From: Marivibrio halodurans
GTDB taxonomy: Bacteria; Pseudomonadota; Alphaproteobacteria; UBA8366; Aestuariispiraceae
Assembly (NCBI RefSeq): GCF_017963645.1
Contig: NZ_JAGMWN010000001.1
Location: 372,001 to 436,000 of the forward strand
DNA: 64,000 nt
Reading direction: 5' to 3'
Below the pieces are notes generated by a model. That model was not told where the DNA came from, did no database searches, and saw only the letters and a program-made list of their open reading frames with translations. Made by a program: the position numbers and the translations under genes. The first letter of the stretch is position 1. The number at the start of each line of letters is the position of its first letter. Below are positions 39,140 to 48,056 of the stretch, piece after piece.

Positions 39140-39560
39140 CTTAAGCCGTCTCCCTTTGGCTGCCCAGAACGGCCCGATCATCCGACCCTCGTCATGCGAA
39201 GGAGCCGGCCCCACGACCGTCAGTTCTCAGAGATCGCGCGATCCGCGATAACTGCGCTTAGCGACAAATGCCTACCCTGTTTTCATGATCGGTCATGACG
39301 ATGCGATGCGCGCGCCGTGGATGCCCCCGATCATCTGGTCACTTACCGCCGCCACCGGCGGAAGGTCGCGGACTATCGCACCCCTTCCATCCGACCGCTC
39401 GGTGCTCCGCCGCTCGTTTTTTTTCGAGCGTGCCCAGTTCGCCAAACGCCCCATACCCCCGGGACCTTCGCGCCACTCTGTTCAAAAAGTATGGCCGGGG
39501 GCCGATTCAGAAGTCAACGGCTAAACGCCCTTGAATATCCGAGGCTTTTTCCGGCGCACG
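39140..39560. other. Intergenic region upstream of the peptide transporter operon
   Basis: This 421-bp stretch has no supported gene; several overlapping frames on the plus strand lack ribosome sites and family features. It should contain the promoter of the binding-protein gene. A CGCTCG-T8-CGAGCG inverted repeat stands at 39411-39430; its T-run is inside the loop, so it does not look like a normal terminator for either side. Nothing else is recognised. Confidence 0.4.
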
Positions 39561-40445
39561 TCATAAATTGGCCAGAGATTGTCGCGAATCGGACAGCCCA
39601 TTGGGCAGGCGTTCATCCGCCGTTCCGCTGTAACTCGCAATCCGACGATAGTCGTCCTGATCGACGACACTGGCTCCCGAGAGAAGCAATGCCTCGCGCG
39701 CGGCGGCGAGGTCCGGATCGGCGAGCGCGGCCTCGACCGCCGCGCGAAGCCCGGCGATCCGGCCGCCCTCCATATTCCCCGACGTCACGAGGGGCAGTCC
39801 CGGCACCGCCCGCGTCCAACCGACGGTCGCGAGTCCCGACACCTCCGCCGGGGCGTGCCGCGCGATCAGGGCAAAAGTCACGGCATCGACGGCGCAAAGA
39901 TCTGCCCCGCCGTCGCGCACGGCAGCAAGCGAGCGGCGATGGGCGCCCGTCTCGACCTCCTCCGCGAAGAAAGGCGCCGCGCCGGGCGCATGATCGGCGA
40001 CCGCCCAACGCACGCACTGATAGCCGGAGAGCGAGCGCTCCTCGTTGAACGCCAGGCGTGCTCCACGGAAATTCAGGATGGCCCGGCTCTGTTGCCCGTC
40101 ACCTTGCGTCGCGCGTCGATCCCCCGCCCGCGCCAGAAGCCGGCTTCTATAAAGCGGCCCCTCGCACCCTTCGGCCGCGTAGCGCGGCGTCACGACATAG
40201 GCGACCCGGTCGCGGAGCAGCGTCGCGAAGGGATAGCCGCAGGTCTGGGCCAGCAGGAGATTGGGGTCGCGCCAATGCGCCCAAGGGTCCTCGGGCCAGG
40301 AAAGCTTGTCCGGTACGCCGGTCAGCCCCGCCATTTCGAGGTGACGGGCCAGCCCCGCCCACCAACGGGTCAACGCCACCTCCATCTCCGGCATGGCGTA
40401 CATGAAAAGGGATGCCGGTGAATCCATCATGGCGCCCATCGTCAT
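39561..40445 (-). CDS. PhnD-like phosphate/phosphonate-binding domain protein
   Basis: This 294-aa protein belongs to the PhnD-like periplasmic-binding group: MYAMPEMEVALTRWWAGLA at the start, LLLAQTCGYPFATLL, NEERSLSGYQCVRWAVAD, and GGADLCAVDAVTFALIARH. There is no signal peptide, so it may be cytoplasmic and act as a ligand sensor rather than a transporter part. No permease or ATPase is near. It begins in an ATGA overlap with the XRE regulator upstream, so both are translated together and the protein may modulate that regulator. Confidence 0.78.
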   Translation of the reverse strand: MTMGAMMDSPASLFMYAMPEMEVALTRWWAGLARHLEMAGLTGVPDKLSWPEDPWAHWRDPNLLLAQTCGYPFATLLRDRVAYVVTPRYAAEGCEGPLYRSRLLARAGDRRATQGDGQQSRAILNFRGARLAFNEERSLSGYQCVRWAVADHAPGAAPFFAEEVETGAHRRSLAAVRDGGADLCAVDAVTFALIARHAPAEVSGLATVGWTRAVPGLPLVTSGNMEGGRIAGLRAAVEAALADPDLAAAREALLLSGASVVDQDDYRRIASYSGTADERLPNGLSDSRQSLANL

Positions 40446-41317
40446 GCCAGACGCCCCCGCCCCGTCACACGGTCGGCCAGACCGCGCAGGAAGACGGGCG
40501 CCTCATGTGCCTGCACCACGGCCGCGCGGATCAGCCGGTCGAAATGTTCCGTCAGTTGGCGGATATGGCCGGTCGTGTTGAACACGAAGTACATCTCCCC
40601 CAGGAACAGCGCCGCCCGTTTCGGCCCGAAGACGGTATAGGGTACCGCGAAATGGGTCCGCCCGTCATAGAGGAACAGGCGCAGACGCGGATAAAGCTCG
40701 TCCGTCAGCGTCGCGGCGTGCAGCAATTGTTCCCGCCGGTCCGCGGCGCTCAATTCGCGCCACACGCCCGCCCCCTCCGCGAAGGTCTCGAACGCCTGGC
40801 GCGAGCAGCATATTTCGAAATCCGCATCCGGCGTCCGGGTATAGGCAAGCTTGCTGCTGGCATCCGCGATCGCTTCCGACGGGCGCTTCGCGGCATAGCC
40901 GGCATATTCGAACCGCAACACCGCTTCCGTCTTCATCAAATCCGGCAACGAAGCGGGCACATAGCGAATCTTGTAGCCCGCCGCCTCCGCGTGCCACCGG
41001 CGCAGATTCTCGTCCGACGGCGCGCTCGGCCCGCTCAAGGCGACCTGTACCGATTCCCGCAGAATTTCGGCCCCCAGCTTCTGCTGTTGGGTGAGCCCCA
41101 TCAACCAATCGAGACTGACCTGCAACACCGAGGCGACGGCGGCCACGGTATCCGCGCGCGGCAGCCGGTCGGTTTCCGCCGATAGAAGTTGCGACAGGGT
41201 CGATCGGTCGATCCCCGCTTCCGCCGCCAGACGGGACCGGTTGGTACCAGCCGCCTTCATCGCCTCCTGAAGGCGGTCACGGAAAATCCGGACGGTTTCG
41301 CGCCGATCACGGGACAT
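40442..41317 (-). CDS. XRE-family regulator with large C-terminal sensor domain
   Basis: This is a 291-aa protein. Residues 10-75 are a helix-turn-helix (RDRLQEAMKAAGTNRSRLAA, then STLSQLLSAETDRLPRADTV). After a linker, residues 110-290 form a separate domain with DADFEICCSRQAFETFAEG and FGPKRAALFLGEMYFVFNT, of a kind I cannot name. It is divergent from the desaturase gene with a 146-bp shared promoter region and is coupled to the PhnD-like gene. It probably regulates the desaturase and itself. Confidence 0.8.
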   Translation of the reverse strand: MSRDRRETVRIFRDRLQEAMKAAGTNRSRLAAEAGIDRSTLSQLLSAETDRLPRADTVAAVASVLQVSLDWLMGLTQQQKLGAEILRESVQVALSGPSAPSDENLRRWHAEAAGYKIRYVPASLPDLMKTEAVLRFEYAGYAAKRPSEAIADASSKLAYTRTPDADFEICCSRQAFETFAEGAGVWRELSAADRREQLLHAATLTDELYPRLRLFLYDGRTHFAVPYTVFGPKRAALFLGEMYFVFNTTGHIRQLTEHFDRLIRAAVVQAHEAPVFLRGLADRVTGRGRLA

Positions 41318-41463
41318 CGCGGTGCCTATCGTTCATATCCTTGGTGATAAATGTCATCAAACAGGATATTTCACAACGCCTATAACTAAAATGCTACATT
41401 GAGTGACAGAACATGACAAAACCCACATTGTGGAAAAGTCCACCCCCAGCGTAACAATTCGGC
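41318..41463. promoter_or_regulatory. Divergent promoter region, XRE regulator / desaturase
   Basis: This 146-bp AT-richer stretch lies between divergent starts. It includes ATGAACGATAGGC near 41320 and the AT-rich run ATTTCACAACGCCTATAACTA around 41370, which could supply promoter elements. I see no clear palindrome to name as operator. Confidence 0.45.
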
Positions 41464-42483
41464 ATGAGCGTCACACCCATGCCACCGGCGAAGGCCGATC
41501 CCGGTTCCGCCCCCGGATCAGAACACGACAAATCACCCTCTCACCCCATCATATGGCGGGGATCGGGACGCACGCCTCTGGCCCGTCTTCTTGCCCGTCT
41601 CGACGCGCTGGAAGCCCCCACTTGGGCAATCGTGCTACTGACATATGGCGGGTTCCTGGTCCTGACCTATTGGTGGCGGATCGTGCCGTTACCGCTTTTG
41701 GTGGCGTTGGGCGCCTATCTGGTCTGTCTGCACGGCCATATGGCGCATGAGCTTCTGCACGGCCACCCGACGCGCAAGCGCTGGCTGAACGATGCCCTGG
41801 CGATGGTGCCGTTGTCGCTTTGGCTGCCCTATCCGATCTATCGGGACAGTCATCTGGCGCATCACGGCATCACGCACTTAACCTCCCCGATCGAGGACCC
41901 GGAAAGCTTCTACCTGACGCCCAAGCGCTGGAGTCGCAAGCCGGTCGCCCTGCGCGCCCTGCTCTATTGGAACCAATCCTTTCTGGGACGCATGGCGGTC
42001 GGGCCGCTTCTCATGGTCGGTCGCTTCCTTGCGGGCGAGATTCGACGCTTCGGGCGGGGCGAGTGGGCCTATGCCGGGGCCTGGGCCGTGCATCTGATGC
42101 TGGCCGCGCTGGTCGTCTTCTGGGTTGTGGCAATCTGCGGCATGCCATTCTGGCTTTATCTCGTCGGCATCGTTTATCCGGGTCTTTCGCTTGGACTCAT
42201 GCGCTCCTATGTCGAGCACCGGCCGGGCCCCGATCAGGATAGCCGCTGCGCCATCGTGGAGGGCGGGCCGCTGACGCGACTGCTCTTCCTCAACAACAAT
42301 TTCCACCTCGTCCATCATGTTCGTCCCGGCCTGCCCTGGTACCGGATTCCGGCGGTCTATCGCGCCGACAAGGCTGGCTGGCTCGCGCGCAATGGCGGCT
42401 ATCGCTATCGCGGCTATTGGGACGTAATCGGCCGGCACCTGCTCTGGGCCAAGGATTCCCCGCTGCACCCGACCATCCGGTGA
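41464..42483 (+). CDS. Membrane fatty-acid desaturase / hydroxylase
   Basis: This 339-aa membrane di-iron enzyme has three histidine boxes: HGHMAHELLHGH (residues 90-101), HLAHHG (130-135) and HLVHHVRPGLPW in the C-terminal third. About four to five membrane spans surround them. Such enzymes insert double bonds or hydroxyls into acyl chains or terpenoid-like lipids; bacterial relatives are annotated as fatty-acid or beta-carotene-type desaturases. It is divergent from the XRE/PhnD-like pair and is followed 45 bp later by the lyase-like gene. The start is ATG 41464; the ribosome site is weak. Confidence 0.87.
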   Translation: MSVTPMPPAKADPGSAPGSEHDKSPSHPIIWRGSGRTPLARLLARLDALEAPTWAIVLLTYGGFLVLTYWWRIVPLPLLVALGAYLVCLHGHMAHELLHGHPTRKRWLNDALAMVPLSLWLPYPIYRDSHLAHHGITHLTSPIEDPESFYLTPKRWSRKPVALRALLYWNQSFLGRMAVGPLLMVGRFLAGEIRRFGRGEWAYAGAWAVHLMLAALVVFWVVAICGMPFWLYLVGIVYPGLSLGLMRSYVEHRPGPDQDSRCAIVEGGPLTRLLFLNNNFHLVHHVRPGLPWYRIPAVYRADKAGWLARNGGYRYRGYWDVIGRHLLWAKDSPLHPTIR

Positions 42484-42528
42484 TCCTGCCCCTTCCCGGA
42501 ACGCCCGCCGCGTGCTACCGCGACGGCC

Positions 42529-44019
42529 ATGCAGGATAATATCTCTCTCGACGGCACGGAATTGACGCCGGGGCGCCTCGCGCGGATCGCGATGGAAGAT
42601 GTCCCGATCGCGATCGATCCGGAGGGCCGTGCCCGCCTCGCCCGCGCCCGATCGGTGGTTGATCGCGCGATCGACGAAGGACGTCCCGTCTATGGGTTGA
42701 CGCGCGGTTTGGGCGATCAGATCGACCGGACGATCGACCGGGAAAGCCTCGGCGATTTTTCCCGCCGCACGATCAGGGGGCGCGCCCATGGGCTGGGGTC
42801 GCCCCTGCCGCGTGCCGTCGTGCGCGCGGCGATGGTCGCGCGCCTCAACGCCGCGCTCGTCGGCGGAGCCGGGATGTCGGAGGCGGCGGTCGATGCGCTC
42901 GCCGCCCTGATCAACGCGGGCGTGACGCCGGTCGTGCCGCGCATCGGGTCGATCGGTGAATCCGATCTCTGCCTGATGGCGACCCTGGCGCTGGTGCTGA
43001 TCGGCGACCCAGAGGGGCGCGCCGAGGTCGCGGGCGTGGAGATGACCGCGCCCGAGGCGCTCACCAAGGCCGGGCTGTCGCCGCTTACGCCGCTGCCGAA
43101 GGATGGGCTGGCACTGATTTCCGCCAATGCGATCGCGGTCGGAGAAGCCGCGCTTGCCGCCGCCGGAATCGACCGCGCGCTGGAAGCGGCCTTCGCCGGC
43201 TGCGCCCTGATGCTGGAAGCCTTCCGCGCCAATCCCAGCCCCCTCGACCCGGCCTGCGCGGCGATGCGCCCGCAGCCCGGCCAGGCGGAAGCGGCGATGC
43301 GCCTGCGCGGGTTCCTGGAAGGCAGCCGGCTGCTCTCCGACCCCGAGGCGCCGCGCCGGCTTCAGGACCCGCTCAGCTTCCGATGCGCGGCGCCGACGCT
43401 GGGCGCGGTGCTGAATGCGCGGGAGGGGTTGGCCGCCGCGCTGGACGCGGAACTCAACGGCGCGGGCGACAATCCGCTCGTTCTAGCCGATCGCGACACC
43501 GTGATCTCCACCCCGAATTTTCACGCGCCGGGTCTGGCGCTCGCCTGCGATCACATGGCAGCGGCCGTGGCGACGGCGGGCGCATCCATGCTGGCGCGCT
43601 GTCAGGTGATGAAGGAACCGTCCCTGACGGGCCTGCCGCGCATGCTCTCCCCCGGCGATATCGGCAGCGCGGGCATCGCGCCCTTGATGAAGCTCGCCCA
43701 GGCGTTGATGCATCGGCTGCACGGGGCGGCGCAACCGGCGGCGACCATGCCATCGCTGGCCGGCGGAACGATCGAGGATATCATGAGCTTCGCGCCGCAA
43801 TCGGCGGAGAAGCTGCGCGATTGCGCGGAAAGCTTCCGTCTGCTCGTCGCGCTCGAACTCCGCATCGCGATGCAGGCGCTCCATCTGCGCCCGGAGGCGC
43901 GTCCGGGACGCGCCTTGTCACTCTGGATCGAAAGGCTGCGCCCGCTTTGCCCCCCCTTGGAGGCGGAGGACCGACCGCTGAGCAACGAGATCGACGCGAT
44001 CGCGTCGGCCATCCGATAA
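42529..44019 (+). CDS. Aromatic amino acid lyase homologue lacking the MIO tripeptide
   Basis: This 496-aa protein is of the histidine/phenylalanine ammonia-lyase superfamily. It keeps the N-terminal Tyr loop (VYGLTRGLG, residues 54-62), a GAGDNPLV segment and the C-terminal helical bundle with LAGGTIEDIMSFAPQSAE. The central motif normally reads GSVGASGDLAPL. Here residues 140-147 are GSIGESDL, so the Ala-Ser-Gly that cyclises into the MIO electrophile is absent. Ammonia-lyase chemistry in the known way is therefore unlikely. It may be a non-MIO enzyme or a binding protein. It lies 45 bp after the desaturase on the same strand and converges on scpB. Confidence 0.85.
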   Translation: MQDNISLDGTELTPGRLARIAMEDVPIAIDPEGRARLARARSVVDRAIDEGRPVYGLTRGLGDQIDRTIDRESLGDFSRRTIRGRAHGLGSPLPRAVVRAAMVARLNAALVGGAGMSEAAVDALAALINAGVTPVVPRIGSIGESDLCLMATLALVLIGDPEGRAEVAGVEMTAPEALTKAGLSPLTPLPKDGLALISANAIAVGEAALAAAGIDRALEAAFAGCALMLEAFRANPSPLDPACAAMRPQPGQAEAAMRLRGFLEGSRLLSDPEAPRRLQDPLSFRCAAPTLGAVLNAREGLAAALDAELNGAGDNPLVLADRDTVISTPNFHAPGLALACDHMAAAVATAGASMLARCQVMKEPSLTGLPRMLSPGDIGSAGIAPLMKLAQALMHRLHGAAQPAATMPSLAGGTIEDIMSFAPQSAEKLRDCAESFRLLVALELRIAMQALHLRPEARPGRALSLWIERLRPLCPPLEAEDRPLSNEIDAIASAIR

Positions 44020-44048
44020 GACCCATTCGGCGGCGCCCGGCCGCCCGG

Positions 44049-44732
44049 TCAATCGTCCAGGGGTATCTGGTCGTCCGTCTCCACCGCGTCGAATATCTCG
44101 TCGTTCTCCAAATAGGCCTCCCGTTCGGCCGCGTCCTCGGCGTCCTCGCCCTCGTCGCCCTCGGCGAGCGCATCCTCCTGACGCATGGCGATGGCCCCTG
44201 CGCCGGGGCGGAGGTCCAGCAGTCCGGCGGCCTTCAATTCCTCCACCCCCGGCAGGGCCGACAAATCCTCCAGCCCGAAATGGTCGAGGAAGGCCGGCGT
44301 CGTGCCCCAGGTGACCGGCTTGCCCGGCGCGCGGCGGCGCCCCTTCGGTCGTATCCAGCCTGCCTCCAACAACGTGTCGATCGTCCCGCGCGACAGGGCG
44401 ACGCCCCGGATTTCCTCGATCTCCGCGCGCGTCACGGGCTGATGATAGGCGACAATGGCAAGCGTCTCTATGGCCGCCCGGCTGAGCCGCCGGGGCACCT
44501 CGCGCTCCAATGTCATGTGTGGGGCGAGATCGTCGGCGGTACGAAAGGCCCAGCCCTCCCCCACCCGGGTCAGAATCACGCCCCGATTGGCGTAAAGCCC
44601 CTGCAACTCCTCCAGCAAGGTCGGCACATCCGCGCCGTCCGGCAGACGTTCCCCCAGGACATCGGGGCCGAGTGGCTTGTCGCTCGCGAACAAAATCGCC
44701 TCCAGCAGGCGGATTTGCTGAAAATGATCCAT
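44049..44732 (-). CDS. scpB: Segregation and condensation protein B
   Basis: This 227-aa subunit belongs to the SMC-ScpA-ScpB condensin, which compacts and helps segregate chromosomes. It has two winged-helix domains: the first around residues 1-80 (LLEAILFASDKPLGPDVLGE) and the second with LSRAAIETLAIVAYHQPVTR and GTIDTLLEAGWIR. The C-terminal 60 residues are acidic (DEGEDAEDAAEREAYLENDE). I start it at ATG 44732, overlapping the ScpA stop (TGATG); a TTG one codon upstream is possible. It ends the scpA-scpB pair. Confidence 0.93.
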   Translation of the reverse strand: MDHFQQIRLLEAILFASDKPLGPDVLGERLPDGADVPTLLEELQGLYANRGVILTRVGEGWAFRTADDLAPHMTLEREVPRRLSRAAIETLAIVAYHQPVTRAEIEEIRGVALSRGTIDTLLEAGWIRPKGRRRAPGKPVTWGTTPAFLDHFGLEDLSALPGVEELKAAGLLDLRPGAGAIAMRQEDALAEGDEGEDAEDAAEREAYLENDEIFDAVETDDQIPLDD

Positions 44733-45766
44733 CAATGCTCCTCCGGGGCGTCATCGGACGCCTGGTCGTTCGGGCCGCCGGTCTCGTCCTCCCCGCCCCA
44801 ATCCTCCTCGTCGAGCAACGCGCCGATCGCCGCGTCGTCGAGCCCTTCCAGCGAATCCGCGTCCGAGCGCGGGCGCGCCGAATCCTCCTCCGGGATCTCC
44901 TCGCCCTTCAGCGTCTCGTTCCGCTTGCGCGCCACGCCGCGCACATAGATCGGCTGGAACGTGCCGGACTGCCGGACCTCGGCCAGCCCTTCGCGCGTCA
45001 ATTCCAGCATGGCCGCGAAGGTCCCCGCGATGGTCGACCGGGTTAGCAGCAGATCGTCGCCCTTCGCCTCCGGCGGCAGGAAGACCTCCAGCATCTGCCA
45101 ATCCGTCCGGTCCCCGATGATATGGCGCAGGCGGGAGAGGGCCTGTTCCATCGAATAGAGCCGGGTGGGCAGGATACGAAGCTGACCGCTGCGGACCTGA
45201 CGGGCGCGAATCTCGCCATAGGCCTTCAGCATGTCGTAGAGATCGTCCTCGAAGCGCGGCGTGCGCTCCACCTTCAGCGTCTCCGGCATGCCGCGCGCGA
45301 AGAAGTCCTGCCCCAGTTGCGTGCGCCGCATCAACTCCTTGGAGATATTCTGCATCGCCTCCAGCCGCTGAAGCTGGAAGGCGAGGCGGGCGGCCATTTC
45401 CGCCGGATCCTCGCTCTCCTCCGTCACCTCCGGCTTGGGCAGCAGGATGCGCGACTTCAAATAAGCGAGCCACGCGGCCATGACGAGATAATCGGCCGCG
45501 ATCTCCAATTGCAGCGTCCGCGCGCGTTCGATATAGCCGAGATACTGGTCCGCCAGTTGCAGGATGGAAATTCTGGCGAGATCCACCTTCTGCTCGCGCG
45601 CCAAATTCAGCAAAAGATCGATCGGTCCCTCGAACCCGTCGATATCGACGACCAGTTCCTCCTCCGGCCGCGCGACGCGCTCGCCACCGGTGTCGAACGG
45701 CTCCGCCGCCGCGCCGGGCGTCGGCGCGTCCCTTCCGTCATTCGATGTTGGCAGGTCGTCGCTCAC
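44732..45766 (-). CDS. scpA: Segregation and condensation protein A
   Basis: This 344-aa kleisin bridges the SMC heads. An acidic N-terminal tail precedes the conserved start DGFEGPIDLLLNLAREQKVD. Then come YLGYIERARTLQLEIAADYL and LVMAAWLAYLKSRILLP. A C-terminal winged helix with SRSTIAGTFAAMLELTREGL-like residues lies near 250-275. The last 60 residues are acidic. It starts at GTG 45766. Together with ScpB it forms the usual operon downstream of nagZ in alphaproteobacteria; here the tat genes that often follow are absent. Confidence 0.93.
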   Translation of the reverse strand: MSDDLPTSNDGRDAPTPGAAAEPFDTGGERVARPEEELVVDIDGFEGPIDLLLNLAREQKVDLARISILQLADQYLGYIERARTLQLEIAADYLVMAAWLAYLKSRILLPKPEVTEESEDPAEMAARLAFQLQRLEAMQNISKELMRRTQLGQDFFARGMPETLKVERTPRFEDDLYDMLKAYGEIRARQVRSGQLRILPTRLYSMEQALSRLRHIIGDRTDWQMLEVFLPPEAKGDDLLLTRSTIAGTFAAMLELTREGLAEVRQSGTFQPIYVRGVARKRNETLKGEEIPEEDSARPRSDADSLEGLDDAAIGALLDEEDWGGEDETGGPNDQASDDAPEEH

Positions 45767-45897
45767 GGTCGAGGCGGGCCCCCTGGATAATGCCGCCGGT
45801 TTCGATGCGCGGGCCGTGCGACGGCGTTGGCCGTCCGATAGCAGGCACTGCCCAGGCCTCCGTCCAGCCCCCTTTCCCCTCCTCCGGCATAGCCCGA

Positions 45898-46944
45898 TCA
45901 GGGCGAACCGGCAAGCAAGGCGTCCAGCCGCGCGGCCGCCGCGCGCGCGTCGAAGCCGGCGGGCGGATCATCGCGGCGTGCCAGCGCGGCGCACCAGCGT
46001 CGCGCGCCCTCCCCGTCCATCATGCCGGCCCCGTCCAGCGCGGCCGCCATCTCCGACCGATCGCCGTTGCAATGCAGGATGACGTCGCACCCGGCCTCCC
46101 GGGCCTGCACCGCACGTGTCTCGAACGAACCGGAGAGCGCCTTCATCGACAGATCGTCCGTCATCAGCACCCCGTCGAAGCCGATCTGGCCGCGTACCAC
46201 GCCACCGATCACCGCCGCCGACGACGTGGCGGGACGCGCCGGATCGATGGCGTCGTAGACGATATGCGCCGTCATGCCGAGCGGACAGTCGCCGAGCGCC
46301 GCGAAGGGCGGAAAGTCCCGCTCCTCCAACGCGGCGAGCGACGCCGTCACGCGCGGCAATTCCAGATGGCTGTCCGCCACCGCCCGGCCATGGCCCGGGA
46401 TATGCTTCGCAACCGGCAGAACGCCGTGGGTCAGGAAGGCCTCCATCGCCACGCGGCCGAGCACGCCGACGACCGACGGGTCCTCCGCGAAGGCGCGGTC
46501 GCCGATGATCTCGTGCCCGTCGGGTGCCGGTACGTCCAGGACCGGCGCGCAATCCACATCGATACCGAGCGCCGTCAATTCAGAGGCGATCAACGCGATA
46601 TCCAGCCGCAGCGCCTCCACCGCCGCGATCGGATCGCGACCATGCAGGAGGCCGAACGGCGCCATCGGCGGCGCGGCCCGCCAAACGGGCGGCCGAAGGC
46701 GCTGCACGCGCCCACCTTCCTGGTCGATCAGAACCGGTGCGGCGGGATCGTCCACGCAGGCACGCAAATCGGCGACGAGCGCACGCACCTGGTCCGGTGT
46801 CTCGATATTGCGGGCGAACAGAATGAAGCCGAGAGGCCGGTGTCGCGCGAAAAAGTCCCGTTCCCCGCCGCTTAGCACCGGCCCCGCGCAGCCCAGGATA
46901 GCGGCCGCTCTCCGGCCTTCGAACGCCTCTGTCCCATCGGTCAT
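45898..46944 (-). CDS. nagZ: Beta-N-acetylhexosaminidase
   Basis: This 348-aa glycoside hydrolase family 3 enzyme removes GlcNAc from muropeptides during cell-wall recycling. Hallmarks are VLIDQEGGRVQRL, CAPVLDV, the catalytic loop KHIPGHG with its His, and VLMTDDLSMKALSG containing the nucleophile Asp. There is no signal peptide, consistent with a cytoplasmic enzyme. It follows the SPOR-domain gene by 16 bp and precedes scpA by 131 bp on the same strand, the order usual in the class. Confidence 0.95.
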   Translation of the reverse strand: MTDGTEAFEGRRAAAILGCAGPVLSGGERDFFARHRPLGFILFARNIETPDQVRALVADLRACVDDPAAPVLIDQEGGRVQRLRPPVWRAAPPMAPFGLLHGRDPIAAVEALRLDIALIASELTALGIDVDCAPVLDVPAPDGHEIIGDRAFAEDPSVVGVLGRVAMEAFLTHGVLPVAKHIPGHGRAVADSHLELPRVTASLAALEERDFPPFAALGDCPLGMTAHIVYDAIDPARPATSSAAVIGGVVRGQIGFDGVLMTDDLSMKALSGSFETRAVQAREAGCDVILHCNGDRSEMAAALDGAGMMDGEGARRWCAALARRDDPPAGFDARAAAARLDALLAGSP

Positions 46945-46960
46945 GATCGCTTACCCGCGC

Positions 46961-47953
46961 CTACCCGCCGGGCCGCACGACGAGACAAGCCTGTTCCTTG
47001 GCCTTGAGCGCGGTGCAGACGGCGTTCGCCGCATCCCGGCTGGCCAGCGGACCGCCCCGCACACGGTAATAGGTCTTGCCGTTGACCTCCGCGCGCTGCA
47101 CCGCGAGCGTGAGGTCGCCCAGCTCCGCGTCATGCGCCTGCTGGACACGCGACCAGGCAGCCCGCGCATCGGCCTCGGAGCTGAGCGCGGCGATCTGCAC
47201 CTGCCAGCCGCTGGTGGGATCGGCCGACGCGGTCTGTGCAGATTGTTGGGCGGGTTGTTGGGCCGGTTGTTGAGACGCGGCAGCGGGTTCACTCCGGGAC
47301 TCCGGCGTGGCTTGTTGCTCGGGCGCCGCGTTCGTCTGGCCGCCGGCTTCGGTGCCGGACTCATCGGGAGCCGGCGCGGCCGTCGGCGGCTCGGCCGAGG
47401 GTTCCGCCAGCTTGGAATCCGGCAATGGCGGTACCGGTTCGATCCCCTCCCCGGTTCCCGGCGCGGTGCCCTGTCCGGCGGAATTATCCGTGATGGAGGG
47501 CATGGTCGGCGTTTCGACCGCCGGCGCGCCACCTGATTGGCCCGCTGCCTGCTGCCGTTCCGGCGCGGGGGGCTGCATCGGATCTTCCGGCGGGGGCAGG
47601 ATACGCTCGACTCGCTCCTCGCCCTCCTCGCCGGAGATGCGATTGAATACCTGCTTGTCGGTGTGGGGAATCTCCATGCCGCCCGGATCGGTCGGCTGCA
47701 CCTTCGCCTCGCCCTCGGGCGCCAGCAGGGGGGCGGCATCCTCGCTGCCGGACCGCACCCCTTGGTTATAGGCGTACCAGACGATGCCGCCAAAGACGAG
47801 AACCGCGATCACCGCGACCGCGATCGGCAGGGTCCGCAAGCCACGACGGCGCCCCCCTCCACCATGACCGCCACCGCCATGACCACCGTCATAGTCGGCC
47901 TGGCCCTCGAGGTCGGCGAATTCGCGTTCGAGATCGTCCAATTCCCGCGACAT
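46961..47953 (-). CDS. SPOR-domain cell-division-associated protein
   Basis: This is a 330-aa bitopic membrane protein. The cytoplasmic start has a Gly/His-rich patch (GGHGGGGHGGGG), followed by one span at about residues 43-63 (LPIAVAVIAVLVFGGIVWY) and a long Pro/Gln/Glu-rich periplasmic linker. A C-terminal SPOR domain from about residue 245 (WQVQIAALSSEADARAAWSR...YYRVRGGPL) would bind denuded peptidoglycan at the septum. I start it at ATG 47953; a GTG four codons upstream is the alternative. It lies between argS and nagZ. Confidence 0.9.
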   Translation of the reverse strand: MSRELDDLEREFADLEGQADYDGGHGGGGHGGGGRRRGLRTLPIAVAVIAVLVFGGIVWYAYNQGVRSGSEDAAPLLAPEGEAKVQPTDPGGMEIPHTDKQVFNRISGEEGEERVERILPPPEDPMQPPAPERQQAAGQSGGAPAVETPTMPSITDNSAGQGTAPGTGEGIEPVPPLPDSKLAEPSAEPPTAAPAPDESGTEAGGQTNAAPEQQATPESRSEPAAASQQPAQQPAQQSAQTASADPTSGWQVQIAALSSEADARAAWSRVQQAHDAELGDLTLAVQRAEVNGKTYYRVRGGPLASRDAANAVCTALKAKEQACLVVRPGG

Positions 47954-48056
47954 GGCGCTCGTCACCTACTTGTCCGGCGGATGCGGCCCGCCTGTCCCGC
48001 CCCTCGACCAACGACCCCCGACCGCCGCGCATCCCATCCGCGTGGGATACACGCCC

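Noticed and set aside
39411-39430. Terminator CGCTCG-T8-CGAGCG
   Set aside because: The T-run is in the loop rather than after the stem and the site is not next to a stop codon on the matching strand.
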